Positions 22,722 through 36,465 of a stretch of 64,000 bases of DNA are shown one piece after another; position 1 is the stretch's first letter, and each line of letters starts with the position of its first letter. This DNA is from Avena insularis (lineage: Eukaryota; Streptophyta; Magnoliopsida; Poales; Poaceae): contig CM042693.1 in NCBI GenBank assembly GCA_023614405.1, forward strand, positions 335,403,527 to 335,467,526, read 5' to 3'. The notes beneath the pieces were generated by a model, which was not told the DNA's origin, did not search any database, and saw only the letters and a program-made list of their open reading frames with translations. The position numbers and the translations under genes were made by a program.

Positions 22722-24559
22722 TGTAGGGTTCGTAGCATGGAAAACAAAAAAAATCTATCGCATGAACACACAAAACCAAGATCTAATCTATTGCAAAGCC
22801 AAGATCTAATCTACGAGATCGGTGCAACAAGATTGTAGAGAACTAACCCTCGTAGATCCAAAATGTTTAATGAGATCAGATTCTCATGATCGATGTAGTC
22901 GATCACTTGCCGAACTCAAGATCATGTAGACGATCCTTTCGGCGCCATGTTCCGGCAGCGCTTCCGCAGTCAGTCACACATACGGTAGTTGATGAAGACC
23001 TTCCTCTCCCTTGTTCCAGCAGGGCAGCGGAGGTTGTATATCTCCTCGGAATCCCAACAGCACGATGGTGTGGTGGTGGTGGTGGTGGAGGAGAAGGAGA
23101 GTTTTCTGCAGGGCTTCGCCTAAGCCGGAGCAGGGTATGGAGGAGAGAGGGGAGGCGCCGGTGGCTAGGGTTTGGGGTGCGAGGGACAAGTGTGCCAAGG
23201 GGGGCGCCCTACCCCTCCTTATATGGGATAGGGGCGGCGGCCAAGGCCCCCTTTCCCTAGCCGAGTTGATCCCCAACTCGGTTAGGCATGGGAGACTCGA
23301 TCCCCAACTTGGCTAGGAAGAAGGGGAGTTGTAAACTTGCCTTTCAAGTTTCCCCTTTCCTTCCCAAACTAGGATTTGACTTTTCAAATTAGGATTTGAC
23401 TTTTCAAACTAGGGTTTGACCCTACCTTTCAAGTGCTTGGCCGAGTTGGCCTAGGGTTTGGTGCGTCCAGCCCCTTAGGGCATGGCGCATCACAGTGCCC
23501 CCTCCCGGGGTGGTGGACCTTCTAGAACATTCTAGAAGCTTCCGGTCAAAACACCGAAAACATTTCCAAACCCCGAAAATTGACTTTCCTTATATGAATC
23601 ATATTCTCTAGACCATTCGGATATCCTCGTAATGTCCTGAATCCAATCCAAAACTCCGAACAACATTCGGTCTCCAACTCACATTCCATATCTTCTCAAA
23701 CAACATCGAATCCTTAAGTGTGTCTCCCTACGGCTCGTGAACTATGTAGACATGATCGAGACACCTCTACGGACAATAACCAATAGTGGGATCTAGAAAT
23801 CCATAATGTCTCCCACATATTTCTACGATGAATTCGTGATCGAATGAACCATTTACATATGATAACCGCTTCCCTTTGCTGCGCAATACTTTACTTATCC
23901 GAGGTTTGATCGTCGGTATCTCTATACCTAGTTCAACCTCGTTACCGATAAGTACTCTTTAATCATTCCGTGATATGACATACCTTGTGACCTAGTCACA
24001 TGCTTGCAAGCCAATTGGATTATATTCCATCGAGAGGGCCTTGAGTATATCTATCTATCATATGGATAGACAAATCCCAATCTTGATCCATGTGCTTCAA
24101 CACATACTTTTAGAATACCTAATGTCACCTTTATAACCACCCAATTATGGAAGTGGTGTTTGATGTCATCAAAGCATCCATCCTGTGATGGCGATTAACA
24201 TGATCTCATGGTCGAAGGATTAGGTTACTATGTATTTGAAAGCTTATAGCAAACAAACTCTAAATGACTTGATCTTATGCTATGCTAACTATAGGAGTAT
24301 GTCCATCACATCATTCTCCTAATGACATGATCTTATTATTAATAACATACAATGTCCATGATCAGGAAACCATGATTATCTATTAATCAACAAGCTAGTT
24401 TAACAAGAGGCTTACTAGGGACTCTTTTATGTTTACAAAACACACAAGTATTAATGTTTCTGGTTAATACAATTATAGCATGGTATGTAAATATCTATCA
24501 TAAACATGAAGATATGATAATAACCACTTTATTTTTGCCCCTTGGGCATATCTTCAACA
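22722..24559 (-). repeat. 3' LTR of the outer Copia element
   Basis: It starts TGTAGGGTTCGTAGCATGG and ends CATATCTTCAACA; read on the minus strand it begins TGTTGAAGATATGCCC as in BARE/WIS/Angela LTRs. It is 1838 bp long. The adjacent GTCTCCCACTTGCACTAGAG is the reverse complement of the polypurine tract region. It contains a GGT repeat at about 23066-23089 and the usual runs of long antisense open frames, which I do not regard as genes. Confidence 0.85.
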
Positions 24560-25337
24560 GTCTCCCACTTGCACTAGAGTCAATAATCTAGTTTGTAAAC
24601 TTTGTGCATTCAACACCTATGACTTTCTGGTGTTGTATATACACGATTGCTAGTGGTTAACTAATCTTCGGATCCGACACTTTTAGGTTCGAGTGTAATT
24701 GCATGTCTTTGCGTCTTTACGCGTCACTCATTCTCTAATGAGATGGCATTGTATAAATTTGGTCCTTTGGTGAGACCTTTAGTTTCTTGGGGTTAAAACA
24801 TGTTGATATAATTGTCGTACAATATATCTTCATAGTACTAGTCTGTTGTGAACCACACCTAGTTTGATAACAAACTACTTGACACAAATGCCCTCTTTTG
24901 TTGCTATAATGGCAGTCATATACTTAGCCTTTTATTGTAGTATCTGCCATAATGTCTTAACTTTGGAACTCATCCGAATTCGTTATGTAATTTCCTTTCC
25001 ATTACATTGTGGCACCTATAGTTTTAAATTGAGGTAATCTTAATTTGTATTTTGTGACAAAACTAGTATCAATGTAACACTTTACAATGAACTATCTATC
25101 TATTTTTCACCTCTACAAAAATAACATAGTCTTAGTTCTTCCAAAGATCATAAGAATATCCTTACTATCGTCCAATGATCTTCTTATGTGTCATTCTAGT
25201 ATATTCTCATAACATTTAGAGCATAGGATATATCTGGATGTTTACATATCGCGGTATGATTAATCAAAATATTCGTGTGATTTCACTCACCAAGTGTCAA
25301 AAACACTTGGACCTTATCACACTTACCAAGTGTCAAC
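24560..25337 (-). pseudogene. Copia pol remnant with RNase H, outer element
   Basis: Minus-strand sequence next to the polypurine tract. Around 24842-24945 it translates in pieces like the end of Copia RNase H (a run resembling KYMTAIIATKEGICVK followed by a stop, then FVIKLGVVH). The same block is found in the inner Copia copy at 27780-27885. It ends at 25337 where the Athila-type LTR begins. No open frame of useful length remains. Confidence 0.6.
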
Positions 25338-25568
25338 TGATACGTCCAAAACATATCTACTTTCCCGAACACTTTGCTATTGTTTCTCCTTTAAACTTGT
25401 GTGATTTGGATACAACTAACACGGATTGATGCTGTTTTCAACAGAATTACCTTGGTGTTTAGTTTTTGCGCAGAAAATCAACTATCAGGAAAAATCCTGG
25501 AAAATATGCCAAAAAATTCTATTTCACCAGAAGACTCACGGAGCCAGAGTACGATATGGAGGGGAGCC

Positions 25569-27494
25569 TGTAGGGGTTCGTAGCATGGAAAACAAAAATT
25601 TTCTATCGCATGAACACACAATCAAGATCTAATCTATGATCAAGCCAAGATCTATCTACTAGATTGTAGCAACGAGTCGATAGAGGAACTCACCCTCGAA
25701 GATTCCAAAGCGGTTAACGAGAGCAGATTCTCGTGGGTGATGTAGTCGTACACTTGCCGATCTCAAGATCGCATAGACGATCCTTCCGGCGCTCCTACAA
25801 GCGCCCCAATGGGTCACACGTTCGGTGATTTCGATGAAGACCTTCCTCTCCCTTGTTCCAGCAGCAGCGGAGGTTGTAGCACTCTCCTCGCGATTCCGGC
25901 AGCACGACGGTGTGGTACCGGAAGTAGAGGGGAGATCTCGCAGGGCTTCGCCTTAAGCCGGAGCGAGTATGGTGGAGTATGAGAGAGGCCTTGGTGATCT
26001 ACGATTTAGAGGGCACCAAGGGGAGGACTTGGTCGGTGGCTAGGGTTTGGGGAAACCCTAACTCGCCGAGTTAGAGGAGCTCTAGGCGGCGGCGACTTGG
26101 AGGAGGCCGGCGGCTAGGAGGCTAGGGTTTGGGGTGTAGGAGGTGTGGAACTTGTGTCTAGGAGGAGCCCCGCCCTCTTATAGGTGGAGGGAGGCGCTGG
26201 GGAGGGAGTCCTCCCCAACTCGGACAAGGTGGGCGGTGGAGGAGGAACTCCTCCCCCAAGTCGGTTTCAACCTTCCTCCTCTTTTCCTCTTTCCAAATTT
26301 AGCCGTTTGACTTTTCAAACTAGCTGTTTGACTTTTCAAACCAGGATTTGAATTAATCCTTTATTTGGTTCAGCAATGACACTTAGTACATGATGCAATC
26401 ATACCAACTTAATACAACACATTCATGTACCCTTCCCCTCCGGAGTGCCGGACATTCTGGAACATTCTAGAACATTCCCGATGAAAACACCGGAACCATT
26501 CCCCAACTCCGAAACGGGACTTTCCTTATATGAATCTTATTCTCCGGATCATTCCGGATCTCCTCGTGATATCCCGGATCCCATTCGAGACTCCGAACAA
26601 CATTCGGTCTCTTACTCATCATTCCATAACTACTCAACAACATCGAATCCTTAAGTGTGTCTCCCTACGGTTCGTGAATTATGCGGACATGATCGAGACA
26701 CTTCTCCGATCAATAACCAATAGAGGAATCTGGAAATTCATATGGCTCCCACATATTTCTACGATTACTTTGCGATCGAATGAACCACTTACATACGATA
26801 CCAATTTCCCTTTGTCTCACGATATTTTACTTATCCGAGGTTATGATTGTCGGTATCTCTGCATACCTAGTTCAACCTCACATCGATAAGTACTCTTCTC
26901 GTTCCGTGGTATGTGATCCCTTGTGAGCCAGTCACATGCTTGCAAGCTAATTGGATGACATTCCACCGAGAGGGCCCAGAGTATATCTATCCATATGGAT
27001 GGACAAATCCCACTCTTGATCCATGTGTCTCAACCAATACTTTCCGAACACTCAATGCCACCTTTATAGCCACCCTGTTATGGTGTGGTGTTTGATGTCA
27101 TCAAAGCATCCTTTCGGTAAAGGTGATATGCATGATCTCATGGTCGAAGGAATTAGGTTACTATGTATCAGAAAGCTTATAGCAAATGAACTATATTAAA
27201 TGACTTGATCTTTATGCTACGCTTAACTATAGGAGTATGTCCATCACATCATTCTCCTAATGATATGACCCTGTTGTTAATAACATCTCTATGTTCATGA
27301 TCAGAAACCATGATCATATATTAACCAACAAGCTAGTTTAACAAGAGGCTTTACTAGGGACTCTTTTATGTTTACAAATCACACAAGTATTAATGTTTCC
27401 GTTAATACAATTATAGCATGGTATGTAAACATTTATCATAAGTATGAAGATATGATAATAACCACTTTATTATTGCCTCTTGGGCATATCTCCA
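25569..27494 (-). repeat. 3' LTR of the inner Copia element
   Basis: It starts TGTAGGGGTTCGTAGCATGG. At the other end it reads CATATCTCCA directly followed by GTCTCCCAC, so four bases of the expected CCAACA end are missing. The partner LTR has the full CCAACA. The reverse-strand CCTATAAGAGGG near 26180 is the likely core promoter. Confidence 0.85.
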
Positions 27495-30400
27495 GTCTCC
27501 CACTTGCACTAGAGTCAATAATCTAGTTTCAAACCTTTGTGTATTCAACACCTATGGCTTTACGGTGTTGTATGTACACGATTGCTAGTGGTCAATCGAT
27601 CTCCGGATCCGACACTTCCAGTCCGTGTGTAATTGCATGTCTTTGTCTCTCGCATCACTCATTCTCTAATGAGATGGCTTTGTATAATTTTAGTCCTTCG
27701 GTGAGACCTTTAGTTCTTTGGGGTTAAAACATGTTGATAATATTATCGCATAATATATCTTCATAGTATTATCCCGTGAACTACACCTAGTTTGACAACA
27801 AACTATTTGACACAAATGCCCTCTTTAGCTGCTATTATAGCAGTCATATACTTAGCCTTTTGTTGTAGTATCTGTCACAATGTCTTAACTTTGGAACTCA
27901 TCCAAATCCATTATGGAACTTACTTTCCATTATATTGTGCCACCCTTAGTTTAGATTGAGATAAACTTAATTTGTACTTTGTGACAAAACTAGTATCAAT
28001 GTAATACTTTTACAATGAACTAACCATCTATTTGCCACTTCTACAAAATAATATACTCTTAGTTCTTCCAAAAGATCATAAGAATATCCTTACTATCGTC
28101 CAATGATCATCTTATGAATCATTCTGGTATATGCTCATAACATTTAGAGCATAGGACATATCTGGATTTGTACATATCACAAAGATGATTGATATAAATA
28201 CTCTTTGTGATTTCATGCATCAAGTATCAATCAATACTTGAATCTTTGTTTCACTTACCAAGTGTCAATACACTTGAATATATCATCAATATTGAACTCA
28301 TTCAATCCTTTCTGTGTGACAAGAACCTTTCTTGTAGTTTCTATATTGAACTCATTCAATACATCATCTATGTACTTTCGGCACAACCATATTAGCGTCT
28401 ATTGATGCCAAATATTTGGGTTTTGCCTAAGTCTTTCATCAGGATGAAATTCTTAATATGTGTTAATAAAAGATACATCATTTCTAATCAACAATATGTC
28501 CTCCACATAATGTATTAGAAATATGTCTTAGCGCTCCCACTTAATTTCTTGCAAATGCAAGCATCTTCATTGTCTCCGATGAAATTAAACTCTTTTAACA
28601 GTTTCATCATAGTGAAGATTCCAACTCCGCTATGCTTACTTCAACCATTGAAGTTCGCATATGCATTTAGCATCCTTTGAATTAACAAAACCCTTTGGAC
28701 CGTGTCATGCACACGTCCTAGGTAACCCTTCTATTAGAAGAACTTGTTTTGTTTATTCAACTACCACATAACAAAATTATATGTAGTGGTTGCTATATTA
28801 ATCCGTCTAGACTAAATATCGCTATGAAAGATCAAAATCTTTCATAGTCAACCTTTGAACATTTTTGTGAACTCTTTCCCAACATGTCGACTATTTCATA
28901 GATGTGAAACATCCATGTCTACTTCTTTATATATCCAAACACAACTGTAAGGTCTTACACCTTTCTCGAGGGTCCTTCAAGTTCAAAACTTGATTTCTCG
29001 TGTATGGAACTATCACGGATTTTATGGCTTCAAGCCATTTGACGGAGTCAGGGCCCATCATCACTTCTTTGCATGTAGTCCGTTCATTATTCTCAAATAA
29101 TGATTCAACCCTCAAATCTTGGTATTTGATTGTTTACTCGACCTACTTGGTTCAATAGAAACTTAGACCTCCGTGACCGCAACCTTTGAGGCACGTGAGC
29201 CATGAGCATTGTTGCTGCCTCCGGAACATTTTTCGGCGCTGTGCAACTTTGCACATATAGCTAAGGTTCCTTTAACCTTATCAAAGTTCTATTGTCCTCC
29301 CACTTATCTTTTCACGAAAAATTCCTTCTCAAAGAAACTTGACATTCTAAGCGACAAATACTTTTGTCTCCGGTGTTTATGGAGGAATACTTAACAGTAA
29401 TACAAAGACAGTTTCATCCGACTTTGGTTGCAATCATCTTTCTTATGCATAGCATACCAATGTTTAAGAAAGGACTACTTGGGTTTTATCCCAAACCATA
29501 ACTTTACATGGTGTCATTTCAGCGGATTATGATGGAGCTCTTTTCAGTGGAAAACGGTAGTCTCTAAAGCTTTTAATCTTTAAAATATAATGGCAGTTCT
29601 ATGAATTACACCCTTTGATCTTACCATGTCAAACAAGGTTTTAATTACATATCTCGAACGCTCCATACTCTTATGGTGTTTCGAGAAATGCAAATCCACA
29701 GAACGATTCCTTAAATCTTAGGTATTACGCTAAACTTGTAACTCAAATATCTTCCTTTATGATCTTTATCATAAACTATTTATATTCTTATTACAATGAT
29801 TTTGCACTTCATCTTTAAAGACTTTGAACTTTTTCAAATGTTTCATACTTCATCCTTATTAAGTAAATATTCATATATTCACTCTAATTTTTTGGAGAAA
29901 GCATATGAAGTTGAAATCCATCGCTCTTGACTACATATAATGGATTTCATACAACAATATGTACAAGTTCCAATAAGCTAGTCATTCGTTCCCTTTTGGG
30001 CTATGAACGAAGTTTTAATTATCTCTAGGAAAGTTTCACAAGCGTCATGTGATCAAAAATCAAAAGACTCCAAAATTCCATCCACATGGAGTTTCTTCAT
30101 GTTTTCTTTCCAATATAATTTAAACGGCGATGTCACTTCCTAAGTGATCTTTCATCAATTTGTCTTTCGACATTTTTAACACTAGTTTTATGGATGTGAT
30201 TTCTCCAACGAGATTTGTGGATCATCCATCTTTTATGGATTACGGCAATTATTTGAACAACCCTTTTATTCTCATAATACGTGATAAAACAAATCTTGAA
30301 GGCAAGCTTTGATGTTTAACGAGCAACACAATAACTCTTTATTTGTTCTCGATGAACATCATCACATATTCTTTTGCTAGTTACTTAGGCCATTGTAGTT

Positions 30401-32479
30401 CATGAATTGTGTTGTTTCGTATGACGATTCACACCAACAAATTCAGTATCAAATACTTAAGAACCACATTGTTTAATAAGCAAAGAATATAGCCATAACA
30501 TGTATATCATCTATATACTTTAAACTGAACAATTCTAGTGTTTTCTTTTCTGCCATATATTTATGAGATTCTCTTTCAGTATTTCCTTTTCTGTTTGAAA
30601 GAATTTATCAACATCAACAGTGGATTCATATATATGACACATAGTCCAAAGCGTGTATAATTAAATACCAATGTCTTTGGACTTGCACTTTGAAGTAGAT
30701 CACCATCATCAAATGTTTGGTGTGCTTTCAAATTCCATTCTTTAGTAATCTCTTGGTGTGGTAAACACTTTACCTACATCAAATATTCACCCCTATTATG
30801 GAATTATCCATGATCAAGCTACTTTTAGCTTATAACGGTGAACTGCGAGTATAATGTTGCTCTCCAAAACATTTTGGAGGATTAGGACAACTAGTGTCTT
30901 CAACCTTTTGCAAATTCTCATCAAATACGAGAACATGACTTTTGCCATATTATACTCTATCATGTTGCAACCAAAACTTTGTTTCAGATATCACAATATC
31001 TTCCACACATCATGGTTTCTAAAACAACTTTTTCAGATCCTAGATAACCTTGATATCAAGAATCATGGAGACAAACATGATACTCATACACTAATACTTG
31101 GAATTGTCACTCTTGATTTAATACTAATTATTAAACTTCATGGAGTAACCGGAACTTACTGAAAGTTTGCAATAAGACTTTTAAACTTTAGATTAACACT
31201 TCAAAACAATACGATACCAGTTCGTAAAGTAACTAACCAGAATTCTATAGTTCTATCATCTCAATTAAAACTAAGCGCAAGGTGGTAAACGGATGCCAAT
31301 GACTACAACAACTATGCAAATTCACTTTGATTTAATTTATGATAAATAGTGTTCAACTTTTAATCATATTGCCGTTGAACTCCCACTCAAAACAATATCC
31401 CTCACATTGTTTTAGTGATCACACGAACCAAATCCACCACATCAAAACCGATCATCACGAGAGTTGATGTAGCTTCAATGGCGAACAATCAACATGTTCA
31501 TCATATCTACTATATGACTCATGCTTTACCTTTCGGTGATCCGTGTTCCGAGACCATGTCTGTACATGCTAGGCTCGTCAAGATCAACCTTAGCTTCTGC
31601 ATGAGCAAATCTGGCTTGCTCACGTTGTATACACTCGCAGAATCTAACACACCCGATCATCACGTGGTGCTTCGAAACAACGAGCTTTAGCAACGGTGCT
31701 TACTAAGGATGAACACTTTAAAACTTGAAATTGTGTGCTTGAGGGATCATCTTATAATGCTACCGTCATAAACTAAGCAATACAAGATGCATAAAAGGAT
31801 TAACATCACATGCAATTCATAATATGTGATATGATATGGCCTTTCTTCTTTGTGCTTCCGATCTCCATCTTTAAGCACAAACATGATCTCCACCATCACC
31901 GGCATTGCATCAAGGTCAATGACGCCGCTCCATGGTTGTCGTCCACCAGCTTCAACTATTACAACTACTTTGAATAGACACGCGGGTCTTAACATAATTT
32001 AAATACAACCATATGGCTCCGCCGTTGCCAACTTACAATAAGGAACATTGCATACATCAAATATAATCACAATCATGGCCATATCACATCACAAGACACC
32101 CCGCAAAACAAAGTTAGACGCCTCTAATTTTCTTTGCATGTTTTACGTGGTTTGGGGCTTTCAATAAGTGTCGTTCTAACTTACGAACAAGAACCACAAC
32201 ATTGATACTAGTATTGTCAATCACCCGTTGTAAATTAAATCTTAACTATGTTGGGAAACAGCACCAAGAAAGCCACTTATGCAATACAAGTTGCATGTCA
32301 AGCGTGGAGCAAGTCTCATGAACGATGTCATGTAAGGTTAGCCCGGGCCGCTTCATCCCACCATCCCGCAAGATGCAAAGTACACAAGAAGCAATCGACA
32401 ACAAAAGCATCAATGCCCACAATGACCATTGTGTTCTACTCAGGCAACAGATCTACATATAGACACGGCTCGATACCAC
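27495..32479 (-). pseudogene. Degenerate Copia gag-pol of the inner element
   Basis: Read on the minus strand, fragments of pol are recognisable. RNase H near 27780-27885 (AKYMTAIIAAKEGICVK, then a TAG) and the start of the RT region at 28927-29115 (KEVMMGPDSVKWLEAIK) are in the right order for a Copia element. No open frame exceeds about 100 codons, and integrase and gag motifs could not be read with confidence through the stops. Its plus-strand collinear partner in the outer element (36466-40408) is about as decayed, so both may descend from a non-autonomous family copied by others' proteins. Confidence 0.65.
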
Positions 32480-34417
32480 GAGGGGTTCGTAGCATGGAAA
32501 ACAAAAAAATTCTATCGCATGAACACACAATCAAGATCTAATCTATGATCAAGCCAAGATCTATCTACTAGATTGTAGCAACGAGTCGATAGAGGAACTC
32601 ACCCTCGAAGATTCCAAAGCGGCTAACGAGAGCAGATTCTCGTGGGTGATGTAGTCGTACACTTGCCGATCTCAAGATCGCGTAGACGATCCTTATACGG
32701 TGGCTGCGTTAGGCAGCTCCTGCAATCGGTCACACGTTCGGTACTGACGAAGACCTTCCTCTCCTTGTTCCAGCAGGCAGAGGTTGTAGCACTCTCCTCG
32801 CGATTCGGCAACGATGGCGATGGTGGAAGTAGAGGGGAGATCTCGCAGGGCTTCGCCTTAAGCCGGAGCGAGTATGGTGGAGTATGAGAGAGGCCTTGGT
32901 GATCTACGATTTAGAGGGCACCAAGGGGAGGAATTGGTCGGCGGCTAGGGTTTGGGGAAACCCTAACTCGCCGAGTTAGAGGAGCTCTAGGCGGCGGCGA
33001 CTTGGAGGAGGCCGGCGGCTAGGAGGCTAGGGTTTGGGGTGTAGGAGGTGTGGAACTTGTGTCTAGGAGGGGAGCCCTACCCCTCCTCTTATAGGTGGAG
33101 GGAGGCGCTGGGAGGAGTCCTCCCCAACTGCACTCCAAGGTGGGCCGGCGGTGGGAGGAGGAACTCCTCCCCCAAGTCGGTTTCAACCTTCCTCCTCTTT
33201 TCCTCTTTCCAAATTTAGCCGTTTGACTTTTCAAACTAGCTGTTTGACTTTTCAAACTAGGATTTGAATTAATCCTTTATTTGGTTCAGAGATGACACTT
33301 AGTACATGATGCAATCATACCAACTTGATACAACACATTCATGTACCCTTCCCCTCCGAGTCTTGGGACATTCGAACATTCTAGAACATTCCCGATGAAA
33401 ACACCAGAACCATTCCCCAACTCCGAAACGGGACTTTCCTTATATGAATCTTATTCTCCGGACCATTCCGGATCTCCTCGTGATATCCCGGATCCCATCC
33501 GAGACTCCGAACAACATTCGGTCTCTTATTCATCATTCCATAACTACTCAACAACATCGAATCCTTAAGTGTGTCTCCCTACGGTTCGTGAATTATGCGG
33601 ACATGATCGAGACACTTCTCCGATCAATAACCAATAGAGGAATCTGGAAATTCATATGGCTCCCACATATTTCTACGATTACTTTGCGATCGAATGAACC
33701 ACTTACATACGATACCAATTTCCCTTTGTCTCATGATATTTTACTTATCCGAGGTTATGATCGTCGGTACCTCTGCATACCTAGTTCAACCTCGCATCGA
33801 TAAGTACTCTTTTCTCGCTCCGTGGTATGTGATCCCTTGTGAGCCACCACATGCTTGCAAGCTAATTGGATGACATTCCACCGAGAGGGCCCAGAGTATA
33901 TCTATCCGTCATATGGATGGACAAATCCCACTCTTGATCCATGTGTCTCAACCAATACTTTCCGAACACTCAATGCCACCTTTATAGCCACCCTGTTACG
34001 GTGTGGTGTTTGATGTCATCAAAGCATCCTTTCGGTAAAGGTGATATGCATGATCTCATGGTCGAAGGAATTAGGTTACTATGTATCAGAAAGCTTATAG
34101 CAAATGAACTATATTAAATGACTTGATCTTTATGCTACGCTTAACTATAGGAGTATGTCCATCACATCATTCTCCTAATGATATGACCCTGTTGTTAATA
34201 ACATCTCTATGTTCATGATCAGGAAACCATGATCATATATTAACCAACAAGCTAGTTTAACAAGAGGCTTTACTAGGGACTCTTTTATGTTTACAAATCA
34301 CACAAGTATTAATGTTTCCGGTTAATACAATTATAGCATGGTATGTAAACATTTATCATAAGTATGAAGATATGATAATAACCACTTTATTATTGCCTCT
34401 TAGGCATATCTCCAACA
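32480..34417 (-). repeat. 5' LTR of the inner Copia element
   Basis: It ends with a complete CATATCTCCAACA at 34417, followed by GAGCC. At its other border the expected TGTAGGGG is altered: the text reads GATACCACGAGGGG, so the first bases of the LTR are damaged. The reverse complement of GGCTCGATACCAC is a decayed primer-binding site (TGGTATC...). Confidence 0.8.
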
Positions 34418-35566
34418 GAGCCCTGGGTGGCCCACACCCCCTGTCGCGTGGGTGGGCCCACCCCGTGCCTGGGAGGGGTGTGGCCAGCCCAGACACCCCC
34501 TCGGCCTCTCTCTTCGCCTATAAGTTGCCTTCTAACCTAAAAACTCAGGGGTGTTCGACGTTTTTCTAGAAGGAGTTCTGCTGCACCGCCATCACCAGAA
34601 AACGCGATTCGGATCCAGAAACCCCGTTCTGGCACCCTGCCGAGACGAGGAATTTGGGGAGGATCATCGCCATCATCATCACCAATGCCTCTCCATCAAC
34701 CATCAATGTTTCCCTCATCCATGAGTGAGTAATCCCCCACTGTAGGCTATGGGGATGGTAGGGATTGGATGAGTTCTATCATGTAATCGAATAAGATTGT
34801 TAGGGCATGGTGCCTAGTATCTCTATTAGTGCTATTTGACTTTGTTGCAACTTGTTGTGCTTAATGCTTGTCACTAGGGCCTGAGTGCCATGATCTCAGA
34901 TCTGAGCTTATTATTGAATCATTATGATACTATTGTTTGTGATCTTATCTGCAAGTTGTGTACACATATCATTGTCCGGATCGAAAGGCCTCGAAGTGAC
35001 AGAAATTGGGACAACCGGAGGGGATGGCTGTGATGTGAGGATCACATGTGTTCACGAAGTGTTAATGCTTTGCTCCGGTGCTCTATTAAAAGGAGCACCT
35101 TAATTGCCAGTAGTTCCCTTGAGGCCCAACGAACGTTGGCAGGGACAAAAGATGTTATGCAAGTTCTCATTGCGAGCACACATGACTATATATGGATCAC
35201 ATGCCTATGATTGTTTAGTACTTGGTTGTTTATTCTTATTTATATGCAATTGCCCTAGATCTTGAAGTTACATGTTTAGACTCGTCCATGCAACGCCCGT
35301 CCATCCATCCCTATGCCCACCGCACTCATATCCTAATGTTTGCTGCTATTGTTACTATTTCTCTTGTTTTATTGCTACTGTTGCTACTACCAAACTATTG
35401 CTACTGATAAACTTCGGCGAGCAAGAACTATTTCTAGGTGCAGCTGAATTGACAACTCTGTTGTTAAGGCTTGCAAGTATTCTTTGGCTCCCCTTGTGTC
35501 GAATCAATAAATTGGGTAATACTACCCTTGAAGACTATTGTGATCCCCTATACTTGTGGGTCATCA
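34418..35566 (+). repeat. Athila-type LTR, right part
   Basis: Continues the LTR interrupted at 25568. It opens GAGCCCTGGGTGGCCCAC after the inner Copia element, contains a GC-rich block to about 34510 and a CTATAAG at about 34518 (possible TATA box), and ends GGGTCATCA. No gene; open frames here are chance. Confidence 0.75.
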
Positions 35567-35577
35567 AGACTATTTTC

Positions 35578-35595
35578 TAGCGCCGTTGCCAGGGA
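35578..35595 (+). promoter_or_regulatory. Primer-binding site of the Athila-type element
   Basis: TAGCGCCGTTGCCAGGGA lies 11 bases after the LTR end. It matches the typical Athila site (TGGCGCCGTTGCCGGGGA) apart from two G-to-A changes, which fit deamination of methylated cytosine on the other strand. Confidence 0.7.
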
Positions 35596-35655
35596 TCATA
35601 GCTTTATTTGTAAGTTCACTTGGATCTATTATTGTTCACTGCTATTCCTTTCATC

Positions 35656-36465
35656 ATGGGGAAGTCTCATGATGGAAAGTTTCATATTTTACCATCCACT
35701 ACAAGAAGAGGTATGGTCCTAAACACCTCTATTGCTCTTGATTCACCGTCTATTATAAGTAAGCTTGTTACACCACCACCACATACTAATGCTACACACA
35801 CTGCTACCGCTGCTGAATCTGAAACTGCTTTTGATACTCATGATGTTACTTCTACTGTGCTTGATGCGAGTGGTTCATTAGGTCCTTTCCTAGATGCTAT
35901 TATGGCTGGTCTAGGAAATACTAAACTCCTAGTGAAGACACTGTTACACCTGTTAGCTAACCTGAGTCTAGAGAGAGTTATGATATTAATGATGGTTACA
36001 TTGAGTTTACTGATGAATTTGTTGAAGAGTGCTGAAACACACATGGTTCTAGTGCTATTAAGATTCTCCATGCAAGACGTACCATTATTCCTAAACTGTC
36101 TTCTGATCCTAAGTTTTCCACCTCTTCCATAGATATCAAAGATAAAGATTATGATTTCTCTCTTGATTTATCCTATTTAGACATTGTTGAGAAAGAACCT
36201 TTTTGTGGGACTGAAAATGAGAGTGTTGTAGATCATATGAATGAGCTTTCCACTATGAGTGCTTTATTCTCTGATGATTTTAAGATGCGCAAGTACTTTG
36301 TTACTAAGATCCTTTTTTCACTAAAAGGAGAAGCTAAGGCTTGGTTTAATATATTGCCTCCTGGTTCCATTGATAGCCCTGATTGTTTGATTGATTCGTT
36401 CTTTCAGAAATATTTTCCTCCCAGTGCTAGACATGCTGCTTTGCAGAAACTTTTTGATTTTAAGC
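35656..36465 (+). pseudogene. Athila-type gag, truncated and frameshifted
   Basis: ATG at 35656 (MGKSHDGKFHILPS) matches the start of Gag in this group. The frame is lost near 35940 and again before 36237. From 36237 the capsid-type segment FSLKGEAKAWFNILPPGS and FFQKYFPPSARHAALQKLF is readable. The sequence then breaks off at about 36465-36470, where outer Copia sequence begins (CTTCATCGTTTGTGATGAAA). Pol is absent. Confidence 0.7.

Larger units (their letters stand above)
25569..34417 (-). mobile_element. Inner BARE/Angela-like Copia element, full length with both LTRs
   Basis: Bounded by perfect GAGCC duplications (25564-25568 and 34418-34422). LTRs are at 25569-27494 and 32480-34417, with about 5.0 kb between. 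Minus orientation: the polypurine tract side is at 27495 and a damaged primer-binding site lies before 32480. It landed in the Athila-type LTR. LTRs are very similar over most of their length but differ by indels, for example around 25795-25850 against 32695-32750. The internal region is coding-dead. Confidence 0.9.
25338..36465 (+). mobile_element. Athila-type Ty3 fragment: 5' LTR plus start of gag
   Basis: The LTR starts TGATACGTCCAAAACATATC at 25338, is split by the inner Copia element (25569-34417), and resumes to end GTGGGTCATCA at 35566. An Athila-type primer-binding site follows at 35578, then gag. The element's own LTR is about 1.37 kb and resembles the Sabrina family of Triticeae. 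Pol and the 3' LTR are missing: at about 36465 gag sequence passes straight into outer Copia sequence. This is a deletion scar. The left flank reads TCAAC; no right duplication exists. Confidence 0.75.

Noticed and set aside
26445..26654. Open frame of 69 codons repeated at 33341-33568 and, on the other strand, at 63698-63994
   Set aside because: It recurs because it lies in Copia LTRs, antisense to the element, and its similarity is that of the DNA, with no family features.
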